Program-made: the position numbers and the translations under genes | The notes under the pieces: generated by a model | Told to the model about the DNA's origin: nothing | The model's database searches: none | What the model saw: only the letters and a program-made list of their open reading frames with translations | Source of the DNA: Delta-02 sp964513565 | Lineage (GTDB): Bacteria > Desulfobacterota > Syntrophorhabdia > Syntrophorhabdales > Syntrophorhabdaceae | DNA length: 64,000 nucleotides | Direction of reading: 5' to 3' | Assembly (NCBI GenBank): GCA_964513565.1 | Contig: CAZENE010000016.1 | Span: 1-64,000, forward strand | Part shown: positions 15,998-23,827 of the stretch, piece by piece | Layout of the letters: each line of letters opens with the position of its first letter | Position numbering within the stretch: the first letter of the stretch is position 1

Positions 15998-16978
15998 ATG
16001 GACACGATCATTATGTTCGTCGAAACGAAAGGTAATGAAGTCAGAAAAGCCTCCATGGAATTGTTGTGCGAAGGGGCACGGCTTGCCGCGGAAGGTAAAT
16101 TTGCTGTCGAGGCGGTCTGCTTCGGGACGCTGACGGATATGCTCAAAGAAAAGCTCCTGTGTTATGCCTCAAGGATCGTCCATTTTACCGATGCGTCTCT
16201 TGCCTCATACAGCCCCGAGGGGTACGCGTATGCACTTGCGGGATACGCAAAAGAGGTACAGGCAAAAATGATAATTGCGGGGGCGACAGGTATTGCAAGG
16301 GATTTTTTCCCGCGTGCAGCGGTAATGCTCGATGCCGGGATGATATCCGATGTGACCGCGGCAAATTGGGGCAATGACCCACTTACGTTCATCCGGCCCC
16401 AGTTCGGCGGCAAGGTACTTGCGGAGGTCTCGTTTTCTCAATCCCCTGTTGTCGTAACGGTCAGACCTAATAGCTTTGCCATTAAAATGCCGGAAGGCAT
16501 ACAGGGGGAATATGTGGAAAGATCGGCCGGCCTGCCGGACGGCGCTATCCACACACGGCTTATACGCCGCGGCGAAGCGACACCCGGCTCGGTCGACCTT
16601 ACGGAGGCCGATCTCATCGTGGCCGGTGGGAGGGGCCTCAAGGCCGCCGAAAATTTTAAGCTGATCGAAGACCTGGCGGCTCTTATCGGGGCGACGGTGG
16701 GAGCGACCCGGTCAGTTGTCGATGCCAAATGGCGCGAGCAGGCGGACCAGGTAGGAAAAAGCGGAAAGACGGTGTCACCGAAGCTGTATATCTGTGCGGG
16801 CATATCGGGCGCTATCCACCATATCATGGGAATGGACACGTCAAAGGTTGTCGTGGCGATCAACCGCGATCCGAACGCGATCATCTTCAATTATGCCAAT
16901 TACGGGATCATCGGTGACCTTTTCGAGGTGCTGCCTGCTATGGCCGAGGAGATCAAAAAGCGCAGGGAAAAGGGATAA
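15998..16978 (+). CDS. etfA: Electron transfer flavoprotein, alpha subunit
   Basis: A 326-residue EtfA/FixB subunit. The C-terminal FAD-binding domain is clear: GGRGLKAAENFKLIEDLA near 208, GATRSVVDAKW near 230, the QVGKSGKTVSP loop near 246, GISGAIHH near 263, and NRDPNAIIF near 285. The ATG at 15998 with GGGAGG upstream is chosen over an in-frame start inside etfB. The stop overlaps the fixC ATG by one base. Confidence 0.94.
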   Translation: MDTIIMFVETKGNEVRKASMELLCEGARLAAEGKFAVEAVCFGTLTDMLKEKLLCYASRIVHFTDASLASYSPEGYAYALAGYAKEVQAKMIIAGATGIARDFFPRAAVMLDAGMISDVTAANWGNDPLTFIRPQFGGKVLAEVSFSQSPVVVTVRPNSFAIKMPEGIQGEYVERSAGLPDGAIHTRLIRRGEATPGSVDLTEADLIVAGGRGLKAAENFKLIEDLAALIGATVGATRSVVDAKWREQADQVGKSGKTVSPKLYICAGISGAIHHIMGMDTSKVVVAINRDPNAIIFNYANYGIIGDLFEVLPAMAEEIKKRREKG

Positions 16979-18267
16979 TGGACAAAATAGATGCGATCAT
17001 AGTCGGGGGTGGCCTGGCGGGGCTGTCTGCGGCGTATACGCTGGCGGAGGCTGGAAAACAGGTCATTCTTCTCGAACGCGGGGATGCGCCGGGGAGCAAG
17101 AACGTGACGGGAGGAAGGCTGTATGTCGGCCCTATCAGGAAATATCTGCCGGGGATCGTGGAAGCGGCTCCCTTCGAGCGCCACGTCGTAAAGGAGATGA
17201 TCACCGTTCTCGACGAGGACAGCGCACTTTTATGTGAATATGCCAACGCCAGGTGGCGGCGGAAACCGTACATGAGCTATACCATCCTGAGGGCAAAATT
17301 TGACAGCTGGTTTGCGGACCAGGCCGCTGCAAAAGGCGCATTTATCATACCCCGGAAAAAGGTTGACGGCCTCCTTTGGGAAGACGGAAAGGTCGCAGGG
17401 ATCAAATCAGGCTCCGAAGAGATCGGTGCGCACGTGGTTATTGCAGCCGACGGCGCCCTGTCGTTCATGGCCCGGCAGGCTGAAATGCGAGGACCCCATA
17501 AGCCCGAGGACCTGGCTGTCGCAGTTAAGGAAATATATCAGCTTGACGCAAAAGTGATCGAGGAACGTTTCGGACTCAAGAATGATGAAGGCGCTGCCGG
17601 CCTTTACATGGGCTCCATAACACAGGGAATGTTCGGTGGGGGGTTTCTTTACACGAACCAAGATACGTTGTCGCTGGGGCTCGTGCTCGGTATAAAGCAG
17701 CTTGCGTCGAACGACCGCGGTCTTGACGCTCCGTCCCTCATGGAATCATTTACGGCACGGCCCGAGGTGCAGCGTTTTATCAAGGGGGGTGAGCTTAAGG
17801 AGTATTCCGCCCATATCATATCCGAGGCCGGGATCGGCACCATGCCGAAGCTTGTGACGGGAGGCATGCTTGTTGCCGGTGATGCAGCGGGTTTTGCACT
17901 GAATCTCGGTTTGACCGTGAGGGGTATGGAATTTGCGGTTGCGTCCGGAGTTCTGGCTGCCGAAACCGCTCTCGAAGCGCTCAACAGGAACGACACGTCG
18001 GCGGGCGGGCTTTCGGGGTATGAAAAGAGATTGCGGGAAAGCTTCGTGCTGCCGGATATGGAGACTTTCAGGAATGCCCGGGAGGTCCTCGACAGGCGGC
18101 GGCTTTTTACCGTTTATCCGCGGTTCGTTTGCGAGCTCTTCGATGAACTGTTCACGATCGATGATGGATCGAAGGAAAGCCTTTATGCATCGGCCAAACG
18201 TGTGGCCAAGAAATATGTCCTCAATATGGACACGATAAGGGACATTCTTGCCGCGAGGAAATTATGA
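16978..18267 (+). CDS. fixC: FixC-type electron transfer flavoprotein:quinone oxidoreductase
   Basis: A 429-residue flavoprotein with an N-terminal FAD-binding GGGLAGLSAAY motif near 11-21 and a second FAD segment VAGDAAGFALNLGLTVRGMEFA (split, near 300-321), typical of FixC and ETF-QO. It accepts electrons from ETF and, with the ferredoxin-like FixX, passes them to the membrane quinone pool or another acceptor. It overlaps etfA by one base and fixX by four (ATGA). It supports ETF-linked oxidation in this operon rather than nitrogen fixation, of which there is no other sign. Confidence 0.92.
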   Translation: MDKIDAIIVGGGLAGLSAAYTLAEAGKQVILLERGDAPGSKNVTGGRLYVGPIRKYLPGIVEAAPFERHVVKEMITVLDEDSALLCEYANARWRRKPYMSYTILRAKFDSWFADQAAAKGAFIIPRKKVDGLLWEDGKVAGIKSGSEEIGAHVVIAADGALSFMARQAEMRGPHKPEDLAVAVKEIYQLDAKVIEERFGLKNDEGAAGLYMGSITQGMFGGGFLYTNQDTLSLGLVLGIKQLASNDRGLDAPSLMESFTARPEVQRFIKGGELKEYSAHIISEAGIGTMPKLVTGGMLVAGDAAGFALNLGLTVRGMEFAVASGVLAAETALEALNRNDTSAGGLSGYEKRLRESFVLPDMETFRNAREVLDRRRLFTVYPRFVCELFDELFTIDDGSKESLYASAKRVAKKYVLNMDTIRDILAARKL

Positions 18268-18545
18268 CAAAAAAAGTAGAGGAGAAAATAGCCCTCAATG
18301 CGATAAGGAATGATGACAAGAGCCATATCGTGCTGGATCAGTCGGTTTGCGCAGGGTGCAGAGAGCGCATGTGCATCAAGGTATGCCCGGCACACCTTTA
18401 CTCGCTGAATGAAGAGACCGGCGAAATGGTGGTCGAATATGCAGGATGCCTCGAATGCGGGACATGTCTCATCGCCTGCACGTACGGTTCGATAAAATGG
18501 GATTATCCTTCAGGGGAATTTGGAGTTCAATACAGATACGGTTAA
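18264..18545 (+). CDS. fixX: FixX-type ferredoxin-like protein
   Basis: A 93-residue iron-sulfur protein, partner of FixC. Cysteines are arranged as in FixX: CAGCRERMCIKVCP near 30-43 and GCLECGTCLIAC near 63-74. The C-terminal GTCLIACTYGSIKWDYPSGE region is characteristic of FixX and ETF-QO. It is translationally coupled to fixC. Confidence 0.93.
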   Translation: MTKKVEEKIALNAIRNDDKSHIVLDQSVCAGCRERMCIKVCPAHLYSLNEETGEMVVEYAGCLECGTCLIACTYGSIKWDYPSGEFGVQYRYG

Positions 18546-18562
18546 GAGCAGGGAGCAAACAA

Positions 18563-19279
18563 ATGGATAGTTCAAAAAAGACACCGACAACAGGGCCGTT
18601 CAAAGGCATCCGTGCGCTCGGTAAACCGCGTTCCATGGGAGACATTGCGTACGATTACCTGAAACAGGCAATTATAAAGGGGGATATCCCTCCAGGGCAG
18701 AGGCTTATAGAGAATCAGCTTTCGGCGTTAATGGAGGTGAGCAGGGTCCCCGTGCGGGAGGCCGTCAAGAAACTGGAGCAGGAAGGCCTCGTGGAAAGGT
18801 CCGGGGTGCGCGGGTTCGTGGTAAAGGGCCTGAACCGGAAGGAGATCGAAGAGACTCTCGGCATACGGGCGCTGCTTGAAAGCTACGCGGCATACCTCGC
18901 AACGGAAAATATGGATGATGATATCCTGAAGAAGCTGGAGGACAGCATACGCGCCTACCGGACGGTCCTCGAAAAGAAAGGGAACAATACCGACAAGCTG
19001 ATGCAGCTTAATAGCCAGTTCCATGAGATCATCTACAAGGCCGCGGGAAGCGCCAGGCTCTATTCCCTCATCAGCAGCTTCAGGGATGCGATCCATCGCT
19101 ACCGCAGGCCGTTGCTTGCATCCGAGCATTATGCGCATGTATCCCTTCATGATCATGAAGACATGGTAAGGGCGATGCGCCTGAAGGACAAAAAAAAAGT
19201 CGAGCAGTTGGTGAGAAAACATATTCTCCGGGGAATGGACATTATAATCCAGGAACTCGACGCAGGCAGAACGGTGTAA
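18563..19279 (+). CDS. GntR-family transcriptional regulator (FCD subfamily), in-operon
   Basis: A 238-residue regulator: winged helix at about 25-95 (LIENQLSALMEVSRVPVREA contains the recognition helix, wing RSGVRGFVV) and an FCD ligand-binding domain whose metal or ligand histidines include NSQFHEIIYKAAGS and the LHDHEDMVRAM stretch. The ATG at 18563 has GGGAG ten bases upstream. Because it is encoded inside the operon it probably acts on the TGTATAC operators at 9135, 10509 and 10603. The effector would be the pathway acid or its CoA ester. The other GntR gene at 5083 is the alternative. Confidence 0.88.
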   Translation: MDSSKKTPTTGPFKGIRALGKPRSMGDIAYDYLKQAIIKGDIPPGQRLIENQLSALMEVSRVPVREAVKKLEQEGLVERSGVRGFVVKGLNRKEIEETLGIRALLESYAAYLATENMDDDILKKLEDSIRAYRTVLEKKGNNTDKLMQLNSQFHEIIYKAAGSARLYSLISSFRDAIHRYRRPLLASEHYAHVSLHDHEDMVRAMRLKDKKKVEQLVRKHILRGMDIIIQELDAGRTV

Positions 19280-19311
19280 CGGGCAAAGAAAGATACACGA
19301 AGGAGGCATCT

Positions 19312-19713
19312 TTGAATACAAGTCCCATTAAGATCTTGGTAGCCAAGCCGGGCTTGGACGGACACGACCGGGGGGCGAAGGTTGTTGCCCACGCCCTGAA
19401 GGAAGCGGGTATGGAAGTGATTTATACCGGGCTTCATAAAACGGTCGATCAGATCATCCGGATAGCCGTGCAGGAAGACGTGGATGTGATCGGGCTGTCA
19501 ATCATGAGCGGCGCGCATATCCCGATCACAGAGAAACTGGTAAAAAGAGCGAAGGAAGAGGGCATTGATGACAAGATGGTCGTTGTCGGCGGGGTTATAC
19601 CGAACCGTGATATTCCGAGGCTCAAGGAGCTTGGCGTCAAGGGGGTGTTCCCCGGCGGTACGCCGTTTTCCGAGATCACCGGTTTTATCGCCGAAAACGT
19701 CAAGAAGCCCTGA
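19312..19713 (+). CDS. B12-binding small subunit of an acyl-CoA mutase
   Basis: A 133-residue cobalamin-binding protein with the base-off signature D16-x-H18-x-x-G21 (LDGHDRG), S63 in GLSIMSG, and the GG loop VVVGG. It corresponds to the C-terminal B12 domain of methylmalonyl-CoA mutase as a separate subunit. The start codon is TTG, preceded by AAGGAGG; no ATG fits. It lies 11 bases before the large subunit, together forming the 5'-deoxyadenosylcobalamin enzyme chaperoned by MeaB. Confidence 0.93.
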   Translation: MNTSPIKILVAKPGLDGHDRGAKVVAHALKEAGMEVIYTGLHKTVDQIIRIAVQEDVDVIGLSIMSGAHIPITEKLVKRAKEEGIDDKMVVVGGVIPNRDIPRLKELGVKGVFPGGTPFSEITGFIAENVKKP

Positions 19714-19724
19714 GGAGGCATTAC

Positions 19725-21353
19725 ATGGGTGTAGCCAAATATACGAAGGATGAAAAAGATCGGATCACCGATGTGGAACTTCAGTCGGGAATACACGTCA
19801 AGGCATGTTACGGGCCGGAAGACCTCGAGCACGTCGGGTTTTCCTATGAAAAAGACCTTGCCCTACCGGGGCAGTACCCGTTCACACGCGGCATACACGC
19901 GGAAGGCTTCCGCAGCAGGGCATGGACGACCCGGCAGTACACCGGTTTCGGCACCCCCGAGGAATCCAACGAACGGTTCAAGCTAATGATATCACACGGG
20001 CAGACAGGTCTTAATGTTGCCTTCGACTTGCCTACGCAAATGGGTTATGACTCGGACGACCCGATGGCCGAAGGGGAGGTCGGAAGGGTCGGAATGGCTA
20101 TCGATTCACTTCGTGATTTCGAGATCGCATTCAAGGATATCAATCTCGAGAAGATCGGGTCAGGGCTCACGATAAATGCGGTGGCATCGATCATGCTTGC
20201 AATGTACCAGGCTGTTGCGGAAAAATACAGGTTTGACCCGAAAAAGATTTCAGCCACGCCCCAGAACGATATCCTGAAAGAAATGATCGGCAGGGGTTCA
20301 TGGATCTTTCCCGTCGAGCCTGCTGTGAATCTTATCGGAGATACGATCGAGTACTCGATGACGACGCTGCCGAGGACCAATCCCGTCAGTATATGCGGGT
20401 ACCATATCCGGGAATCAGGGGCAACGCCAGCCCAAGAGATCGGGTACGCGATCCTGATTGCGAATGCGTATATCGACAATGTCCTCAAGCGCGGCTATGA
20501 TGTCGATGATTTTGTCGGCCGGTTCTCATTTAACCTGAACGTTTTCGGGAATATCTGGGAACAGGTGGCCAAGTTCCGCGCGGCACGGAAGCTCTGGGCA
20601 CGCAATCTCAAAGAAAAATACAGGGTCAAGAAGGACTCGAATATGTATTTGCGCGGCCTTTTTGGCGGCGGAGGCTACGGCCTTACAAAGGCGCAGCCCG
20701 AGAACAACATCATGCGCGGCGCGTATTATGCCCTTTCCGCGGCGCTGGCAGGGGCACAGACCATCGCGCTTTGCAGTTATGATGAGGCCTACACAATTCC
20801 AACGCCGCATTCCGCCATAATCTCGCTGCGTACGTTGCAGCTCCTTATGGATGAGATAGGCCTTCGCGACACGGTCGACCCGCTTGCCGGAAGCTACTTT
20901 ATCGAAACGATAACGAAGGAAATGGAGGCAAAGATCGAAGAGGAAATGGCCAAGATCGAAAAGATCGGAGGGATCGTCGAGGCCGTGGCAACGGGCTACA
21001 TCCAGCGCCTTGTGTCCCGGCAGGCATACGAATATGAAAAAGGGCTGCAGTCGGGAACGCTGAAAAAGGTCGGTCTCAACATTCATACTGAAGGCGAGCC
21101 GATGGAGGTCGAACTTCACGAATACACGGGTGAATCGGCAGAAAAGCAGATAGCTGCATTAAAAGAGCTCAGGCGCGAAAGAAGCGCCGCAGATGTGAGA
21201 CGCACTCTCGAGGAACTGGAGGCGGGAACGAGGGCTGGAAAGAACGTCATGCCGTGCCTTGTCGAATGCTGCAAGGCCTATGCAACCGTAGGGGAGATGG
21301 CCCGGGTCTTCAGGGATGTATTCGGTGAGTTTCGGGAACCCGGGTTGTTTTAA
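19725..21353 (+). CDS. Acyl-CoA mutase large subunit, methylmalonyl-CoA mutase family (substrate uncertain)
   Basis: A 542-residue TIM-barrel subunit that catalyses a B12-radical carbon-skeleton rearrangement of an acyl-CoA. Aligned by a constant offset of 17 to Propionibacterium methylmalonyl-CoA mutase, Y72 (for Y89), Q180 (Q197), R190 (R207) and H227 (H244) are kept. Tyr plus Arg is the pattern for a substrate with a free carboxylate; isobutyryl- and hydroxyisobutyryl-CoA mutases have Gln instead of Arg. However, the nearly universal TMY motif at the barrel entrance reads EGF (60-62, in HAEGFRSRAW). It may act on another branched dicarboxylyl-CoA, or simply be a divergent methylmalonyl-CoA mutase. 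The ribosome site is GAGGAGG. It is the last clear gene of the operon. Confidence 0.88.
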   Translation: MGVAKYTKDEKDRITDVELQSGIHVKACYGPEDLEHVGFSYEKDLALPGQYPFTRGIHAEGFRSRAWTTRQYTGFGTPEESNERFKLMISHGQTGLNVAFDLPTQMGYDSDDPMAEGEVGRVGMAIDSLRDFEIAFKDINLEKIGSGLTINAVASIMLAMYQAVAEKYRFDPKKISATPQNDILKEMIGRGSWIFPVEPAVNLIGDTIEYSMTTLPRTNPVSICGYHIRESGATPAQEIGYAILIANAYIDNVLKRGYDVDDFVGRFSFNLNVFGNIWEQVAKFRAARKLWARNLKEKYRVKKDSNMYLRGLFGGGGYGLTKAQPENNIMRGAYYALSAALAGAQTIALCSYDEAYTIPTPHSAIISLRTLQLLMDEIGLRDTVDPLAGSYFIETITKEMEAKIEEEMAKIEKIGGIVEAVATGYIQRLVSRQAYEYEKGLQSGTLKKVGLNIHTEGEPMEVELHEYTGESAEKQIAALKELRRERSAADVRRTLEELEAGTRAGKNVMPCLVECCKAYATVGEMARVFRDVFGEFREPGLF

Positions 21354-21390
21354 AAGAGGTTTCAATGGCCACACGGAATCCAGAATATGC

Positions 21391-21702
21391 TTGTCACCCC
21401 GGCCGGGCACCCTCTGGGTGGGCGGAATCCAAGGTTTGCCTTATGCAGCTTTCTGATCGTGCACACTATTTTGATAGAGAAGATATAGGAAAAACAAAAC
21501 CTTGGATCCCGGCGTCAAGCGCCGGGATGACGATTAAAGGAAAGATCCAGGCCTCCGGGACTACGATTGGAAGGGGAATTGAAGGGGGGGATTCCGGTCT
21601 CAAACGCCGGAATGACGGTGGTGCATCCGGAAATGCAATAACTGGGTCTGGACGGAATGGGGAATTGCGACACGGTCTTTTCCCCGGAATGACGAGCGAA
21701 GA
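21391..21702. repeat. Cluster of degenerate palindromic repeat units filling the 377-base gap
   Basis: Several copies of one unit are present: GGATCCCGGCGTCAAGCGCC at 21504-21523 continuing to GGGATGACG, a diverged copy at 21590-21617 (GATTCCGG, CTCAAACGCCGG, AATGACGG), a partial copy near 21682 (CCCCGGAATGACG), and an inverted partner at 21391-21435 (TTGTCACCCCGGC ... GGAATCCAAGG) that can pair with 21498-21532. This is the style of dispersed intergenic repeats seen in many bacterial genomes. No gene is apparent between 21354 and 21730. Confidence 0.7.
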
Positions 21703-21730
21703 CTGAAAAGGGTTCAAAAAGGGGGCAGTC

Positions 21731-23827
21731 ATGCACGAGATGTATTACCGGCTTGGATGTGATATAGGGGGAACATTCACCGATTTCGTTTTGCTTAACG
21801 ACCAGACCGGGGAGATCATGACCGGCAAATGCCTGACAACACCGCGCGACCCGTCGGATGCGGTTGAAGAAGGGATACAGGGGCTTGAACAGGCGAATCC
21901 CGATTTTGTCAGGAAGCTGGATGAGATTATCCATGGCACTACTCTTGTCATAAATTCCATAATTGAAAGAAAGGGTGCGCGAACGGGCCTTATCACCACC
22001 AGGGGCTTCCGGGACGTGCTGGAGATCGGACGCGAGATCCGCTATGCGCCGTACGACATTTTTTCAGAATTTCCGGAACCGCTGATCCCGAGGAAATTCC
22101 GTCTTGAAGTCGACGAGCGGATCCGCAGCGACGGCACGGTCCTAAAGCGGCTCGATCCCGAAAATGCGCGGTCGGTCGTCAGGGCCCTTGTCGACATGGG
22201 AGTCGAGTCCATCGCGGTGTGCCTTCTCAATTCGTTCGAAAACCCCGTCCACGAACACATGATCGAGGAGATCATTGAGAAGGAGGCGCCGGGCATTTCG
22301 GCATCGATCTCGTATCATGTCCTTCCCCAGATCAAGGAATACGAAAGGACGAGCACGACCGTAACAAATGCGTATGTAAAGCCTCTCACCGGCCGTTACC
22401 TTTCGAAATTGTCCGGACGGCTGCAATCGATAGGCTTTACCGGCAAACTGTTTATCATGCTGTCGAGCGGCGGTGTTACGTCCGTCGAGACGGCCGCACA
22501 GTTCCCCGTCAGGATAATAGAATCAGGACCGACCGCGGCCGTCATAGCCGGCCAGTATTATGGAAAGCACTTCAACATCCCGGAGATGTTTTGCTTTGAC
22601 ATGGGCGGGACCACGGCGAAATCGTGCCTCATCCAGAAAGGCGTTGCGGGTGTAGTGCCTACCTTTGAGGTGGGCCGGGTCCAGAGGTTCATGAAGGGAA
22701 GCGGGCTTACCATTCAGGTACCGGTCGTCGACCTCATGGAGATCGGGGCGGGCGGCGGGTCCATCGCAAAAATCAGCAAACTCGGGACGCTTCAGGTAGG
22801 TCCCGAAAGCTCCGGAGCGGATCCGGGGCCGATCTGCTATGGCAGGGGCGGGACGGACCCATGTGTGACCGATGCTGACCTTCTCCTCGGCTACCTCGAT
22901 GAAAGTTACTTTCTCGGCGGCACGATGAAACTCGATAAAGAAAGGGCCCGCCGCGGTGTTGAGGAAAAAATCGCCAAACCTCTCGGCGTCTCTTTCATCC
23001 AGGCTGTCTGGGGCATCCATGATCTTATAAACGAGACCATGGCCGCCGCGGCGAAGACGCATATTGCCGAAAAGGGAGGCAACCCGAAAATTGTCACCAT
23101 TGCCGCCTTTGGGGGTGCAGGGCCTGTCCATGCCTATGGCCTTGCCAAAAAGCTTGGTTCGCCCCGCATGATGGTGCCGCCGAATGCCGGTGTCGGGTCC
23201 GCAATGGGATTTTTCACAGCGCCGCGCGCATTTGACCTCTTGAGAAGTCATAAGGTCTCGCTAAGTGACGCTTCTTTTGGAGATATCGAGGATATCTTCC
23301 GTCAGCTCGAGGCTGACGCCGCACAGATACTCAAGAAAGAGGCGAGCGGTGACGTGATCCGCTTCGAAAGGACGATCGATATGCGATTTGTCGGCCAGGG
23401 CTCGGAGATGAATATAGCGGTGCCCGACGGCGATTTTGCGACGATCAAAAAGACCGATGTCAGGCGCTTTTTCGATACCGCATACGAGAAGCTTTATGGC
23501 CGCACGTATCCGGATTCCGAAGTTGAGTTCATAAACTTCAAGGTCAGGGCCAGCCTTCCGGAAAAGCTCTTGCAGCTTCCGAAGATCGACGGGGCGGAGA
23601 AGACCCTCGATCGCGCGGTCAAAGGGCAGCGCCTCGCGTATTCCCCCGTCTCCACTGATTTTATTCCCTTTACCGTGTATGATCGCTACAAGCTTTTCCC
23701 GTCGGCCCAGTTTCCCGGCCCGGCGATAATAGAGGAGAAGGAATCGACCCTTATCGTCGGGGAAGGCTCACGCGTCTCAGTAGATGATTACGGTTTCCTC
23801 TGGATCGATATAAAGGAGGTGTGCTGA
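21731..23827 (+). CDS. hyuA: HyuA-family subunit (hydantoinase/oxoprolinase/ketone carboxylase A type)
   Basis: A 698-residue protein of the HyuA family, an ATP-using subunit with an actin-like fold. CDIGGTFTDFVL at 10-21 is the N-terminal phosphate-binding motif; HGTTLVINSIIERKGARTGL lies near 68-87; FDMGGTTAKSCLI near 288 is the second phosphate loop; and GAGGGSIA near 338 is family-typical. Members pair with HyuB to hydrolyse cyclic amides (hydantoins, 5-oxoproline) or, in acetone and acetophenone carboxylases, to activate a ketone for carboxylation. The sequence does not separate these. The ATG overlaps nothing upstream; its stop overlaps the hyuB ATG by one base. Confidence 0.88.
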   Translation: MHEMYYRLGCDIGGTFTDFVLLNDQTGEIMTGKCLTTPRDPSDAVEEGIQGLEQANPDFVRKLDEIIHGTTLVINSIIERKGARTGLITTRGFRDVLEIGREIRYAPYDIFSEFPEPLIPRKFRLEVDERIRSDGTVLKRLDPENARSVVRALVDMGVESIAVCLLNSFENPVHEHMIEEIIEKEAPGISASISYHVLPQIKEYERTSTTVTNAYVKPLTGRYLSKLSGRLQSIGFTGKLFIMLSSGGVTSVETAAQFPVRIIESGPTAAVIAGQYYGKHFNIPEMFCFDMGGTTAKSCLIQKGVAGVVPTFEVGRVQRFMKGSGLTIQVPVVDLMEIGAGGGSIAKISKLGTLQVGPESSGADPGPICYGRGGTDPCVTDADLLLGYLDESYFLGGTMKLDKERARRGVEEKIAKPLGVSFIQAVWGIHDLINETMAAAAKTHIAEKGGNPKIVTIAAFGGAGPVHAYGLAKKLGSPRMMVPPNAGVGSAMGFFTAPRAFDLLRSHKVSLSDASFGDIEDIFRQLEADAAQILKKEASGDVIRFERTIDMRFVGQGSEMNIAVPDGDFATIKKTDVRRFFDTAYEKLYGRTYPDSEVEFINFKVRASLPEKLLQLPKIDGAEKTLDRAVKGQRLAYSPVSTDFIPFTVYDRYKLFPSAQFPGPAIIEEKESTLIVGEGSRVSVDDYGFLWIDIKEVC

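Noticed and set aside
16978..18545. FixC/FixX as evidence for nitrogen fixation
   Set aside because: They follow etfBA behind acyl-CoA dehydrogenases; no nif gene occurs in the window and these proteins commonly serve ETF-linked oxidation.
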